NCBI GenBank assembly: GCA_907165275.2
Contig: OU015651.1
Location: 11,988,501 to 12,052,500 of the forward strand
Length of the DNA: 64,000 nucleotides
Source: Zygaena filipendulae
Lineage: Eukaryota > Arthropoda > Insecta > Lepidoptera > Zygaenidae
Direction: 5' to 3'
Part shown: piece after piece, positions 44,029-55,599 of the stretch
Position numbering within the stretch: position 1 is the first letter of the stretch
Layout of the letters: each line of letters opens with the position of its first letter
Made by a program: the position numbers and the translations under genes
The notes under the pieces: model-generated
Database searches by the model: none
The model's input: only the letters and a program-made list of their open reading frames with translations
What the model was told of the DNA's origin: nothing

Positions 44029-46681
44029 ATGTCGTAAGTAATCTTTTTGAATCCAATAATATTTCGAACTTTAATAAAAAAAAACCCTTTAATTCTTAAT
44101 TTTATATATTTAAGGTCATTGTTTTATGTGTTATTTTTATCGGAAAGCGGACAGTTCTTGTGTTTTCATAACCTTAATTTGTGAGTTGATTAGATATTTG
44201 TATTTACTTTCAGATCTAAAGTATCGCGTGATACTCTATACGAGTGTGTCAATGCCGTGCTCCAAGCCTCCAAGGATAAGAAGCGTAATTTCTTGGAAAC
44301 TGTTGAAATACAAATCGGTCTGAAGAATTATGATCCGCAGAAGGACAAGCGTTTCTCAGGCACCGTCAAGTATGTTTACCTGGAAAGAGCATTTTAGTGG
44401 ACTTATTTTATCAATGCATATTATTGGATCGTTATTTTCTATCGAGATATACTTACCTAGTCATGTCAAAATTGCCACGTGTTCTACGCGACATGTGTCA
44501 TTTGCCCACTAAAATGAATCCATACAGGGAGTCAGTTAATTCTGACGGGACTTCACCCAAAGTCTCTAAATAACGGGTAGGCTTGCTTTGGCTTGCCGAA
44601 ACATATTGAGGTTACAGGATTGCTCATCATCGTGTATGGTTGGTAAGAAGCGTTATTTATCCACTATGCATTTAATTAAACATTATCTGTACCTCTATGA
44701 CAAAGAAGCTGGAAAAAATAATAATAAACTCTTTATTGAACACCACTTAAAAACAAAAAATAATAATTAACAGTGTGTCACAATCGGCGGTCTAGTTCAA
44801 TAGTGCAAGATAGTGCAAGAAAGTGGTAACCACCATTCTACAAACGAAACTATTAATTTTCACTATCTATTGGTGATAACTGATCACTGTATGAAAATCT
44901 GTTCAGTAGTTTCTGAGTTTATTGTGAACAGACCGTCAGATGCAGTGGCAGAGGACTTTGTTTTGTAATATGTAATGATCTAACTATTAAATTTGTAAAG
45001 GTTTTGGGGAAAAGTTAGCTGTATAATTAATGCCCAGATAAAAGTATAATAGAGTGGTTATTTATTCGATTCTTTCATCAAAGTATTCATTAAATAATTG
45101 CAACCTAACCACTGTAATAAAACTGGAACCCAACCATTGAACAAAACATAATTAAGTAAACTCATTTAAACTGAATAACAGAATTTAGATTGTCAACTGT
45201 TAACGTAGGGTATTATTTAATAAGGACCTATGATGTTCAATATAATATTGCATGTATTATCTGTTAATATTGATGACAAACTTTTATCTGATAAAATTGT
45301 GAATATGTTTTGTATCAAATATGCTTTAGTGGCCAATTTCCTTAAAATATTTTTTTTTTATAGGCTGAAGTACATTCCCCGCCCTAAGATGCAAGTGTGT
45401 GTGCTCGGGGATCAGCAGCACTGTGATGAAGCTAAACAGTTGAATGTGCCATGCATGGACGCTGAAGCACTGAAAAAACTGAACAAGAACAAGAAGCTCA
45501 TCAAAAAGCTGGCTAAGAAGTAAGTTTGAACATCTTATTGTACCTATAGTATACAATTTCAAGTTGTATGTGTTAAAATGTGTAATGTCAACTGCCTTCT
45601 ATTGAGCATAAAGGCTTTTAGCATCTAGTCAAAAGCATTCATCAAATTTTCTGTCTGGGAAAACCTATTAAACAGGTGTGTATGAAATTTTGCAGCACCT
45701 AGTTTATATCGAGAATAATACTTAAGGTACTTATTCTGGCACAAAATGTTAACTAGGGCTCTGGTTTTTGAGCCTATTATGACTACAGTAAGTTTTTGTC
45801 TCTTTCCGAATTCCCTTGTTCAATGAAATACCAGAGTTGAGAATTACTTTCCTCCTCTTTCAGGTATGATGCTTTTTTGGCTTCGGAGTCTCTTATCAAA
45901 CAGATTCCTCGTCTGCTTGGTCCAGGTCTTAACAAGGCTGGCAAGTTCCCTGGCCTCCTCTCGCATCAAGAGTCTATGACACAGAAGATTGATGAAGTCA
46001 AAGGAACTATTAAGTTCCAGATGAAGAAGGTAAATTATGATTTCTTTTCAAACACAAATTGTCACCACACCTCTTATTGATGAGTCCTGCAACCAATCTA
46101 TCTTCACCTCTAAATGGAGATGATGTAGTATGGAAAGGCAAATACTTAGGACCCAGAAAAACTCACACTTATTAGTGAAATCATAAAATGAGACACCAGT
46201 TAATCAATTCGGTGTGAATTGCACTACAGGCGTGTAGTCATTCTTTTTGACAACTGAACTGTATTTAGTAAACAATAATTTTTTTTTAAATCACATGGCT
46301 GAAAGCACACCTGCCGTGTCATAATTCTTATGGCGCTTAGCACGACAGTCATGTCACGATATATTTGTTTGTTGCAAAAGAGCCCACAGATAAAGTCTGT
46401 GAAATCGAGTCCCACAAAGAATGTTATAAGTGTTACAACATCTTTTTTTATTTATAAGGAGAGATAATTGACATGTTTATGATTGTTAACTATATATTTA
46501 CCTCTTTTAGGTGCTTTGCCTGTCTGTTGCTGTTGGCCATGTGGACATGACTCCAGACGAACTTGCGCAGAATGTGCATTTGTCAATCAATTTCCTAGTT
46601 TCGCTGCTCAAGAAGCACTGGCAGAACGTGCGTTCCCTACATATGAAGTCTACAATGGGCCCGCCCCAAAGATTGTACTAA
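44029..46681 (+). CDS. RpL10A: 60S ribosomal protein L10a (uL1)
   Basis: Component of the L1 stalk of the large cytosolic ribosomal subunit, which guides tRNA exit at the E site. Exons: 44029-44033 (only ATGTC), 44214-44369 ([20 protein letters not shown]), 45364-45519 ([20 protein letters not shown]), 45864-46029 ([20 protein letters not shown]), 46511-46681 ([20 protein letters not shown] ... GPPQRLY, TAA). All donors/acceptors are GT/AG and phases match; the product is 217 aa, the exact family length. AATAAA follows at about 46,693. First coding exon is five nucleotides, leaving the initiator separated from the body by an intron, common for ribosomal protein genes. Intron 2 carries Helitron-like fragments near 44,870-44,975. 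Confidence 0.97.
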
Positions 46682-47771
46682 AGAACTTGCGTAAATAAAT
46701 TTTTGACTTACATTTTTTTTTTTATTTATCATGCTCATAGACAGAGAACTTATTGTAGGTACCTACTAATTTAGTTTATCAGCACCTAGGTACTTAGTAA
46801 CCCAAAGGACAAGTTGTAATTTCTGGCAGGGTCAATATTTCCACACCCATCCCCATAACCTATGATATATTTGGAATACCATAACCTTGTTATTGAAAAA
46901 CATTAAACCAGAAAAGTGAAAATTAAGAAATGTTATTTACTCCCAGGTGTGGTCCCATTAACACCAGTAACACGTAATAATCATCGATAATCGATTACAT
47001 ACCCCACATCTAGTTTAATTGGTCCATGCCCCACAATAATATTTCTCACGCTGCGGGAAATGGAAGGCATTCATTTTATCATCACCACCCGGTATAAAAA
47101 TCTATGGAGGGAAGGAGATGTCATATTATGAGGAAAAGTTGAAAGTGTCCAGCTGTAGAGTGTAAACCAATATACGCCAAAATGTAGTAGATGAACGTTG
47201 TACTATACTACTTGGGACATCTTTTAGACTAATCGTAAATACCAATAATATCGGCTCCATGCGCACGCGGTCTCAGCACTGTACTTACACACCACACTCG
47301 TCTCTCGGTCGGTAACGTACTAACTCTGTGCGTCACACACATCTACATTTGAGCCCGTGCGAAGGAGACGACAAGTGCATGCTTATTTCTTACTATACAC
47401 TACATCCCTAACAGTTCAAAACTATAGATGGGCAGTAAACCCAGAGCATATTTAATTTTATTTTATATTTTTGTAGGTATCTATCTACTATTTAAACGAG
47501 CAATTCTTGTACATATCTATAGATATATATTGAATTGAATCTCGGAAACGGCTCCAACGATTTTCATGAAATTTAGTATGCAGGGGGTTTCGGGGGCGAT
47601 TAACTGATCTAGATGGTTTCATTTTTAGAAAACGTCGTTTTATTCGAGTTTTCAGGCAATGAAAAATGAGTATTTGTTTTTTCTACGTAAGAACAGATGG
47701 CGCTATAAACAACGAGCGAAGCTCGGTGACCCAAATATTATTATTTATATACTTCCTAACTTATAGGTCTA

Positions 47772-48000
47772 CTAGCTGTCCCCCGCGATTTCATCCGCGG
47801 TAATTTCGGAGTTCCCGCGGAGATTGCGGGAAAAAGTACTCTATGTCCTTCAGTTCCCGAGGGAATTCCGGGATAAAAACTATCCTATCTTTCACGTTGG
47901 CCCATATTATGAATGGTTACAAAATTTTATCAAAATCCGTTCAGTAGTTTCGGAGTCCATCGCGGACAAACAACGTGAGACGTGATTTATATATATTAGA
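47772..48000 (-). mobile_element. Helitron-like element
   Basis: Minus orientation: CTAG at 47772 followed by CTGTCCCCCGCGATTTCATC and GGAGTTCCCGCGG hairpin text; 5' end near ATATATTAGATA at ~48,000. Confidence 0.5.
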
Positions 48001-48087
48001 TATCTATTTACATAGTACCTACGCCTACCTAGTACCTATTATTCTTTCCTTACCCCTTGGCCAGTCTCGGCGGTGGCGGCGGCGGCA

Positions 48088-48171
48088 GCGGCAAAAACAG
48101 ATGGTAGCCCACAGCTCGCGCCGCTAATAGCTGTGGCCTACTTCTTATGTTGTCTACCGTTTGTTTTTGCC
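48088..48171. repeat. Fold-back repeat, CGGCAAAAACA family (copy)
   Basis: CGGCAAAAACAGATGGTAG ... AGCTCGCGCCGCTAATAGCT ... CTACCGTTTGTTTTTGCCG, a hairpin related to the one at 59,894-60,018. Confidence 0.65.
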
Positions 48172-49474
48172 GTAGCGCCGCCCTTATATCTCGATCCCAC
48201 TCTTAATAACTTTCAGCGCTTTTCTTGTAAAATGTACACTAATGTACCTTAATTTAGTGCATTTCGAATTTTCGACGGACACTTTCACACAGAGACGCTT
48301 CACAGTTCTCTTTACCTCTACGTTTTATATAAAAGTACTCTGTGTTTTATATGTACGTACTACGTATTAGTGCCGTAACGTGGAGGGCGGCACTTAAGTG
48401 AGGGCGGCATTTCACAAGTTAGTGTTATCTCATGTTATTGAATAAGAGTACCTACCCGTTTTACCATGTCGCAATTTTTTTATAATCAATTGGAAAAATA
48501 AGAGGGCGGCAAATGTGGGATCCGCACCGGGTGCTAGCTACGCTACGCCACTGCGTATTAGTTGCATTAGCATTAGTTACCTAGATGTTTTTAGGTTGCA
48601 AAATATTGTGAGTTCAAAGAATTGATGAACAAAATAGGTATGGGGAAATGTGAGACTCTAGAGAAAAAATTGATATTAATACGGGCTACGGGAAAGAGAC
48701 TTAGCGACCAGTGGTCATTCCGGGAATAGCACATAAAGCACCATAATTATTATGGGTTTTACCAATGATTAGCTGTTCCCGCGGTTTCAGCCGTGGTAAT
48801 TTTGGAGTACCCGCGGGAATAACGGGTTACGGGATAGAATTTATGAAACCGGTTCAGAGACCTTTTTTTTAATTGCTCGAATTATTTTCGCACACGGAAT
48901 CGCGAATGCTCTGAATACATTTTTTAAGCATTCACCTGCAAATCTTGCAATAGGCTATTTAACTATTTTTTTATTTTTAGCCATTGATATTGATAAATTT
49001 ATTAGTAATATTCATTACATGTCATATTATTATAGGTACCTGAGTACATTAATATAAAAAATACTATAACATTATTATCAATAAATAACATTTTAGTTAT
49101 ACGATACTGAGCGTCTCAAAAACGTCCCCATAAATGAGTGCACAATTTGAAATAGTGTCACCGTGTCACACGCTTGTCAAATATGTTCGTTGAGAAATTG
49201 TAGGATAATTTCGTCAAGAACGAAGAATTATATTTTTTAAGATTTAAGAGTGATCCATAGTAAATACGCCCTGACATTTGAAAAAAAAAATGAATTTTGC
49301 AAACAGGTAGTTCGCTACCCAATCACCTTAAACTAAATTGGTACTTCGTTTCGATAAAATGTTCTACTAATACGTTTTGGACCAAAAAGTAAATAAATAA
49401 TTTTACCCGTAAATATTTGTTTCGTTGATTTATGCACATGTCCTACCCAAAACACTTAAGACAAAAGTATAAAT

Positions 49475-49949
49475 GGACATAGATAAGCAATAGTGTGTTA
49501 ACCCACACTGGAGAAATTTTGAGTAAATTAAAGTTTTTAAAATTATACCGCCATTTTGTTTCAACATTTTTATGTTCAATATTTAGTTACATATTTAAGC
49601 AATGTAATAAGGTAAACACATAATTGGACATAGATAAGCAATAATGTGTTAACCCACACTGGAGAAATTTTAAGTAAATCGTGTTTTAAAATTATAGCGT
49701 CATTTTGTGTCAACATTTTTTTATGTTCAACATTTTGTTTCATATATAAACAATGTATTAAGGTAAACACATAATTAAAAAACGTTCCTTAACTCTCAAT
49801 AAATCGTTCTATATCAATAAATTAATTTTGTGGGTTAACATATTATTGTTTATCTGCGTCCAATTAAAAAACGTTCTCTAACTCTCAACAAATCGTACTG
49901 AATCAATACTTTGTTTTGTGGGTTAACATGTTATTGCTTATCTGCGTCC
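49475..49949. mobile_element. MITE with a second copy of itself inserted
   Basis: Outer element starts GGACATAGATAAGCAATAG and ends TATTGCTTATCTGCGTCC, flanked by AAAT on both sides (49471-49474 and 49950-49953). Inside it, a 236-bp copy (49626-49861) is flanked by AATT on both sides (49622-49625 and 49862-49865). A third, uninterrupted copy at 58,299-58,517 shows the empty site. Superfamily not determined; the 4-bp A/T target duplication is consistent across all three. Confidence 0.85.
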
Positions 49950-50269
49950 AAATATGTGTTTAGAACACAATTTAACAAACTCTTAAAAACGAATTCAATT
50001 TCGTCATGGTCCATGATATCGTATATAAATAAAAATTTAAAAAAAATAATAATCGTCTCCACTCCGTGCCTTGTCCTATCGGTTAACTTAGGTCGTAAAA
50101 TTTTATTGCTTTTGTACACTGCTTTGTCAAAACTTATTTTGCAAAAATATCGTTTATAGTATAACTTATAACTATATAACTACTTATGTAAAATTGTCAA
50201 GTGTTTGGGGACGGTATCGAGTGTTACTTTTGTTCGAGACTGTGCATCTAGGGTTTTTAATATATCAAT

Positions 50270-50560
50270 GTTTTTTGCATCGTGTAGATTCATTAAAAAT
50301 ATTCGACAAGTATTTTTTATTTTTTCACGTAAGCAAAAAATAACGGAAATAAGATGAGTTGAAATGGCACGTGACGTCACAAGCAGGCGCAGTTTTTCGC
50401 TACGTATGACGATACGAGCCCCCACTCCCAAACTTTACTGCGCTTTATCTAGGTAGGTATATTTTGAACATTAGTTTGAAAAAGCAAAAAATACGTGTCT
50501 ATTATTTTTTTATTATCTGACGGACTGAATAAAATTTAGAAAAAAAAGTAATCAAATAGC
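50270..50560. repeat. MITE of the CTAGTTTCCT family (copy)
   Basis: Contains AAAAATAACGGA, TGACGTCACA, TTTACTGCGCTTTATCTAGG, AAAAAGCAAAAAATACGTGTC and GACGGACTGA as in 40,573-40,886. Ends are diverged. Confidence 0.55.
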
Positions 50561-50799
50561 CTATTACGTCTCCGAAAAATAAATCGAGGGATTCAAAACT
50601 ACGGTCACTATAGTTTTTGAGTTAGATCGTAACAAACAAAAAAAAAAAATCTTTCCCTTAATATTATTTTAGATACCTGTACGTATAAAATGTGTGTTGT
50701 GTTATACATACCTACATAATATACCCAAGTAAAGATAATTTTACAGTAAAAATATATTTATTCAGACCACTTAACTATACTTATGACTACGCGTAAAAA

Positions 50800-53700
50800 T
50801 CAAACAATATCGCTTAAACTTTTAGATTCGGGATCGAGCATTTCATCGTCTGTTTCATCATCATCGTCAGGCAACTGTTCATCACAGTCTTCAACCGACT
50901 CTTCGATTTCAATACTTTGTTGTGTGGAAATGACTTCACCATGAATATTCTTATTCTTCAGGTTACCCATCCAGAAAGCTTCAGAGCAATTATTTGCAGC
51001 TAATACAGCTTTAACTTTGTAAATTAGCGTTTCAAGTAATTGTCTCATTAGAGGAACTTTATTCATTAGCACAGCGTCTTTCTTTAGTCTAGAATGACAG
51101 CATAGTGACTGTAAAAACCGTGTGGATTGCTGAAGAATTTTTAAGATTTCTAGTATTTCATCTGTATTCGTTTTAAATTGTAACTCTAGAATAGGAATCC
51201 CTTGTGACGAAAACAATTTGAGTACAGGTAGAGACTTTTTGAAAAATATTGATAAGTTGGTCCTGCTTTCAAGAGTTTTAGAAATCTCTGACATATACTT
51301 TAGAACGGTTGCAACTTCTTTCCATAAAACCAAATGTTCGCTATTCGTAAGGCCTTTGTTAATTTTTGTTTTAGCAGCTTCATACAACGCTGTCCCTAAG
51401 TTTCTGTACAGGATAGGGAAGTTATTCTTGTTAATGCATTTGAAAGAGCTTAGTGTATCATGCCGATTTTTCAGCAATTGTATTTCGCTAGTCAACTGCA
51501 AAGTTATGTTTTTAAGTGTCAAGATTTCGTTGTTTATAAATAAACAAGCAGCAAATTTGTCCACACTTTGATTAAAGTATAATCCCTTTTCTGGTACACC
51601 ATCGGAACTCTTCCACTGCTTCGACAGAAAGCTATGAGCCATGTCCCTCAAGACTTTGGTTACTGTGGAATCTTGAGAATATTCTTCTATGCTTTTCAAA
51701 AATTCTATCAAGGCAACAGCTGTTGATAAATTCAGGCATAACTTTGCTTGCTTTTGCAAATATTTTGCGACTGAAAGTACCAAATCTTTAAGGGATGTCA
51801 GATTACCGCCATCTATACTTGCTACTGTCCTCAATGCACTTTTTAGCAAGGCAATACGATTTTTTAAATCTATCCACTTAAAAAATATTGTAAATAAATT
51901 GTACATTTTTTCTAAGCAGGATAAATATTCATTAATTTCTGATGTGTAAATGAACCCATTTTCTTCTTGTGTATTTTCTGCATTATTTTCTATATATGAA
52001 GTGAGAAATTCTAAATGTGTCATTGTTTTTGGAAATATTTCACTTATTAAATTAGCAGTTTTTTCAGCCTTTCCAGAATCATAGTGATCACAATTATCTT
52101 GTTTTGTAAGAAAAGTTTTTCGCTTTATTTTTGAAATTAGAATGCCTTTAAGATTATGATTTACACATCCCAATAGGAAATTCAAAGTTGTTACACTTAG
52201 AGAATTGTCTGGTTCATTGTCAGATGTAAGCTCATTTTTAATAAGGTGGATCAATTTGAAATTTAAACGTCTATAGGGCATGTTGTGTATTGCTTCAACT
52301 CTGTCTTTTAATGTATTTGTTTTGATTTGTGTGGTTTGAGATTTAATTGTTTCAGGTAACACAGTATCATCTTGCACTTTCTTTATTGTGTTTTGTTTCA
52401 AAGATGTTTTGATAATTTTCTTTTCATTATACTCATTTGTATATTTGCTTATATTAAATACACAAGTGGGTGGTTTATATGATATTTTTGATTTTATTAA
52501 TATTTTACCAATCAAATTTTCTAATTCTTGTATTTGTAACACCCTCCTAAGTATTTTAGTTTTAAGAGCATCATCGTCTTGCTCAGCAAAAGCATTAAGT
52601 AATTCTCGGAACCAATTCGTACAGTGAATTAAGCAATCTAAAAAATTACTGACCATAGTGCTATCCATGTCCTCAATCAGATCAACATCCAGAGTTGGCA
52701 TAATAATGGGACATCCTAATAAAGCATCTATGCTCGATAAATCACCATCATGTTGTTTTGAATGCAATGTTTGGACAAGTTGAAATAATGGCGATAAAAT
52801 TCCGATATGTATATCTGATTTAGACTGCAGAGTTAGGCCTGCGATGTTGATAGCTATCACTTCGTCCATTTCACTGTCTGCATTAAGACAAAACTGCATT
52901 GATAATTTTAAGTCACCAATCTTATCATTTTCAATGCCATCAACAATGAAATTCTGCTGTAAATCATTTGTTACTGCATCAGTCAACCATGATAGAAAAT
53001 GCTTGTTAATATGAGACACAGAAAGAATCACATCAGATAACTCATCATAAAAGAATGCTATTAGATCAGGGAACTGCCTTGTACTGCGACTCATCAGTTC
53101 TATAATTTGAGCAGCCTCGCGAAGGTCTCCTTCTGCTAAATGGTTAACAGAACCATAGCTTATATCATCTGGTAGATCAACTGTGTCATTTTCATCAGCA
53201 GTTGATTGCATAAGGTATTTCACAGCATGAACTCCAGCAAATATTCCCTGAATTTTTATTATTGGACTTGAACTACACAATTCTTTTCTTATTATCATAT
53301 GCATATCATCTCTTATGACTGAGTTTTCATAGGTATATGCCAATCCACAGAGTAAGTTCATAACAGCCTTTATTTCATTGAAACTCATGTTATCCATTCT
53401 ATCTAATAAAGTTAACATCTGCACACTCTGCTGTCTCAATAAAGACATGTTTTTTTCAGCTACACCATTTAAAATCAGTAATGTGTTCATTACACATTGT
53501 TTACAGTCCAAACCTAACTGAAGGATTTCTGCAACAATATTTTGACGGCAATCTTCCAGTTCAGAAAACATAATTGTGTATGTCTCTGAAGCAAATGATT
53601 CTACCATTGGATCAGTTTTTGTTTTTAAAAGTGAATTTGTTAGGTCAGTTAGGTTTTTTAAATAATGTTTTAATATTGGTTTATATTTTTCAAATACATC

Positions 53701-54837
53701 TTTTAGAGCATCTTCTCTTAAAATATTGAACTTTATTTGTTTTCTAATCAAAGTTTCTACTTGTTTTTGTTTTTCTTCTGATGTGGAATAAAAAATTAGC
53801 AAAATTATTAAGTCAATAGGTTTGTGATCTACACTATTCTTGCAAGAAGATACTACTTTGAGCCAGGAGTTGGAAATTACCTTTGATGATATCATAGAAC
53901 TTCTAATTGCTGCAGCAGTGAGAACTTGACTTGTAGCTATGTCTTGTTGTTTATCAGCTGTTGAAGGCCAGCCAAGAGCATTCCTTAATCCTTGTACTGC
54001 TTCAAAGTATGCGTTATCATTTATACGTCCAGGTAAAAGGAGAAATTTAACAAAGTTCGGAAAATAGTTATATTTTGACAATGTCATTAAAATATTTAAA
54101 GTTTTTTTCTGTAATTGTTCATATTGTTCATCTGACAAACAAAGATATGACAAACAGTCTAAGATAGCTGGAATAAGATCATGGTCCTGACTCAGAATTC
54201 TGCTCATTTCAGATGCAATATTACTATGTTCCTGATCTCCTATTATGTCTGGAATGGCTGTAATGATTTCAAGTCTGACAATTGTTTCTGTAGTTGTATC
54301 CAACAAGTTTATTAGGTTCGTGGATAACATTTCTGTATTCATAACACTGTCAAGAGAACAAATGCATTTTAGAATCATCTGTATCCATGGTCCACATTTA
54401 GATTCCACGGCCAGGTCTATAGCTTTCTCGAAGATAAAATCAATTAATTTATCTTGAATAATTGGCACACTAAGCAATATTTTGACGACACTATCACTAA
54501 TTGGGTGTTCCTCAGGACTGTCTCCAGTGATCCTCACAATATTTGGAAAGAGATAGTGTTTCAACACATCCCAGTCTTCACATTCAGTTTTTAAATTGGT
54601 AATAAATTCTGATAAATTTCTAGGATAATCGAAATGTTTCTGAAGATTTTTCTTTATATTTCGTATAATATGAATTGTTTCTCGAGAGGCTACACATTTT
54701 TCTGGTGGACTGTTTATTATTAAGCCGCTTTCTAACAGTGTTTTGCGCAAATAGCTGTTGTTCTTATCTAAAGTTTTAAATCTTTTATTTGGACTTACGC
54801 TTATATTATCATTTCTTACTTGAGATTTAGAATTCAT
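50800..54837 (-). CDS. FANCD2: Fanconi anemia group D2 protein, intronless
   Basis: 1,345 aa from ATG 54837; the GTG three codons upstream is not used. Nuclear alpha-solenoid DNA-clamp protein that pairs with FANCI and is mono-ubiquitinated during interstrand-crosslink repair. Family features: the N-terminal helical repeats (WIQMILKCICSLDSVMNTEM, FEAVQGLRNALGWPSTADKQ), RSSMISSKVISNSWLKVV, IDLIILLIFYS, and DDMHMIIRKELCSSSP followed by IIKIQGIFAGVHAVKY, where Lys-528 (codon 53,254-53,256) sits in the position of the ubiquitinated Lys (human K561). The tail is strongly acidic (DCDEQLPDDDDETDDEMLD), as in other FANCD2. Length is close to the ~1,450 aa of vertebrates. No intron interrupts the coding region. 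AATAAA at 50,762-50,757 gives a short 3' UTR. Confidence 0.93.
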   Translation of the reverse strand: MNSKSQVRNDNISVSPNKRFKTLDKNNSYLRKTLLESGLIINSPPEKCVASRETIHIIRNIKKNLQKHFDYPRNLSEFITNLKTECEDWDVLKHYLFPNIVRITGDSPEEHPISDSVVKILLSVPIIQDKLIDFIFEKAIDLAVESKCGPWIQMILKCICSLDSVMNTEMLSTNLINLLDTTTETIVRLEIITAIPDIIGDQEHSNIASEMSRILSQDHDLIPAILDCLSYLCLSDEQYEQLQKKTLNILMTLSKYNYFPNFVKFLLLPGRINDNAYFEAVQGLRNALGWPSTADKQQDIATSQVLTAAAIRSSMISSKVISNSWLKVVSSCKNSVDHKPIDLIILLIFYSTSEEKQKQVETLIRKQIKFNILREDALKDVFEKYKPILKHYLKNLTDLTNSLLKTKTDPMVESFASETYTIMFSELEDCRQNIVAEILQLGLDCKQCVMNTLLILNGVAEKNMSLLRQQSVQMLTLLDRMDNMSFNEIKAVMNLLCGLAYTYENSVIRDDMHMIIRKELCSSSPIIKIQGIFAGVHAVKYLMQSTADENDTVDLPDDISYGSVNHLAEGDLREAAQIIELMSRSTRQFPDLIAFFYDELSDVILSVSHINKHFLSWLTDAVTNDLQQNFIVDGIENDKIGDLKLSMQFCLNADSEMDEVIAINIAGLTLQSKSDIHIGILSPLFQLVQTLHSKQHDGDLSSIDALLGCPIIMPTLDVDLIEDMDSTMVSNFLDCLIHCTNWFRELLNAFAEQDDDALKTKILRRVLQIQELENLIGKILIKSKISYKPPTCVFNISKYTNEYNEKKIIKTSLKQNTIKKVQDDTVLPETIKSQTTQIKTNTLKDRVEAIHNMPYRRLNFKLIHLIKNELTSDNEPDNSLSVTTLNFLLGCVNHNLKGILISKIKRKTFLTKQDNCDHYDSGKAEKTANLISEIFPKTMTHLEFLTSYIENNAENTQEENGFIYTSEINEYLSCLEKMYNLFTIFFKWIDLKNRIALLKSALRTVASIDGGNLTSLKDLVLSVAKYLQKQAKLCLNLSTAVALIEFLKSIEEYSQDSTVTKVLRDMAHSFLSKQWKSSDGVPEKGLYFNQSVDKFAACLFINNEILTLKNITLQLTSEIQLLKNRHDTLSSFKCINKNNFPILYRNLGTALYEAAKTKINKGLTNSEHLVLWKEVATVLKYMSEISKTLESRTNLSIFFKKSLPVLKLFSSQGIPILELQFKTNTDEILEILKILQQSTRFLQSLCCHSRLKKDAVLMNKVPLMRQLLETLIYKVKAVLAANNCSEAFWMGNLKNKNIHGEVISTQQSIEIEESVEDCDEQLPDDDDETDDEMLDPESKSLSDIV

Positions 54838-55370
54838 TTCGCACACAAACTATTAGGTAGGCTGAGTAGGTGGGTACCTATATCCACAAATTAACTAGAC
54901 CTATGCCTAAATCTATATCTCCAAAATAAAATTTATATGGACTTAAATTTTTAGCAATCTGAATATTCTGAATAATATTACTCTGATCAAAAGAGTAAAA
55001 TAAACGGAACTCTGATCACTATATACTACGAAACTGGCGTGAACACAAATTAACTAGACATATGTCTAAAGAGGCGCGAATGACGATGAATCACAAACTA
55101 CTTAAGCGCGCTCCACATTCGCGCGCGGTTCGCGCGCGAAGCCGCGAAACGCCCGCGAACCATGATACCACACTTATAGTTCGCGGGTGTTTCGCGGCTT
55201 CGCGCGCTAATGTGGAGAGCGCTTTAGAGATATGTGGAACCCAAGGAGTTCTTGCGTGGTTCGTGGCGCGAATGTGGACGCCGGACCGGACGTAGTGATT
55301 ATTTGTGGTCCACACAAAAGTCTAGTTAATACTTAATTTGTGGTCCTGAGTTAAAATATTAACTCAGGCC
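54838..55370. other. Putative FANCD2 5' flank with fold-back element
   Basis: Upstream of FANCD2. AT-rich to 55,080, then the GC-rich fold-back element at 55,107-55,223. No promoter motif can be assigned. Confidence 0.4.
55107..55223. repeat. GC-rich fold-back element (copy B)
   Basis: GCGCTCCACATTCGCGCGCG ... AAGCCGCGAAACGCCCGCGA, centre CATGATACCACACTTATAG, inverse arm ending AATGTGGAGAGCGC. Nearly identical to 19,823-19,946. Confidence 0.8.
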
Positions 55371-55556
55371 AGCGACACTCCCTTGAACTAAATGTTACTA
55401 TGGATTTATGCGCGAACTTCTTTACCAACTTTGGAATACATAACCAAATTTCTATGACCGCGTCATACATTGCATTGGTATGGTTGGCACAAAATGGTTT
55501 CATAGATCGGTTCTGCGATTAGTATGGAAAAGCCTACTCTTAAAACGTAGTGATTA
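55371..55556. repeat. Third copy of the ~190-bp dispersed repeat
   Basis: CAGCGACACTCCCTTGAACT through ACCGCGTCATACATTGCATT to AAAACGTAGTGATTA; same sequence as the pair at 30,508-30,930. The continuation GTAGTGATTATTTGCTC is found at ~56,230, beyond the inverted-repeat element, so the latter interrupts it. Confidence 0.7.
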
Positions 55557-55558
55557 CC

Positions 55559-55599
55559 AGAGAGAAGGTAATCACTACGTTTGTGATTACCTTCTCTCT
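55559..55599. repeat. Perfect 17-bp stem hairpin
   Basis: AGAGAGAAGGTAATCAC (55559-55575), 7-nt loop TACGTTT, GTGATTACCTTCTCTCT (55583-55599). Confidence 0.85.

Larger units (their letters stand above)
46682..50799. other. Intergenic region between RpL10A and FANCD2
   Basis: About 4.1 kb with no gene. It holds a Helitron-like element (about 47,772-48,000, minus), a hairpin repeat fragment (48,088-48,171), Helitron-like and TIR fragments (48,770-48,962), a nested MITE pair (49,475-49,949) and a MITE at 50,270-50,560. AATAAA of FANCD2 (minus) lies at 50,757-50,762. Confidence 0.6.

Noticed and set aside
46483..46698. 71-codon ORF over RpL10A exon 5
   Set aside because: Wrong frame relative to the spliced RpL10A protein.
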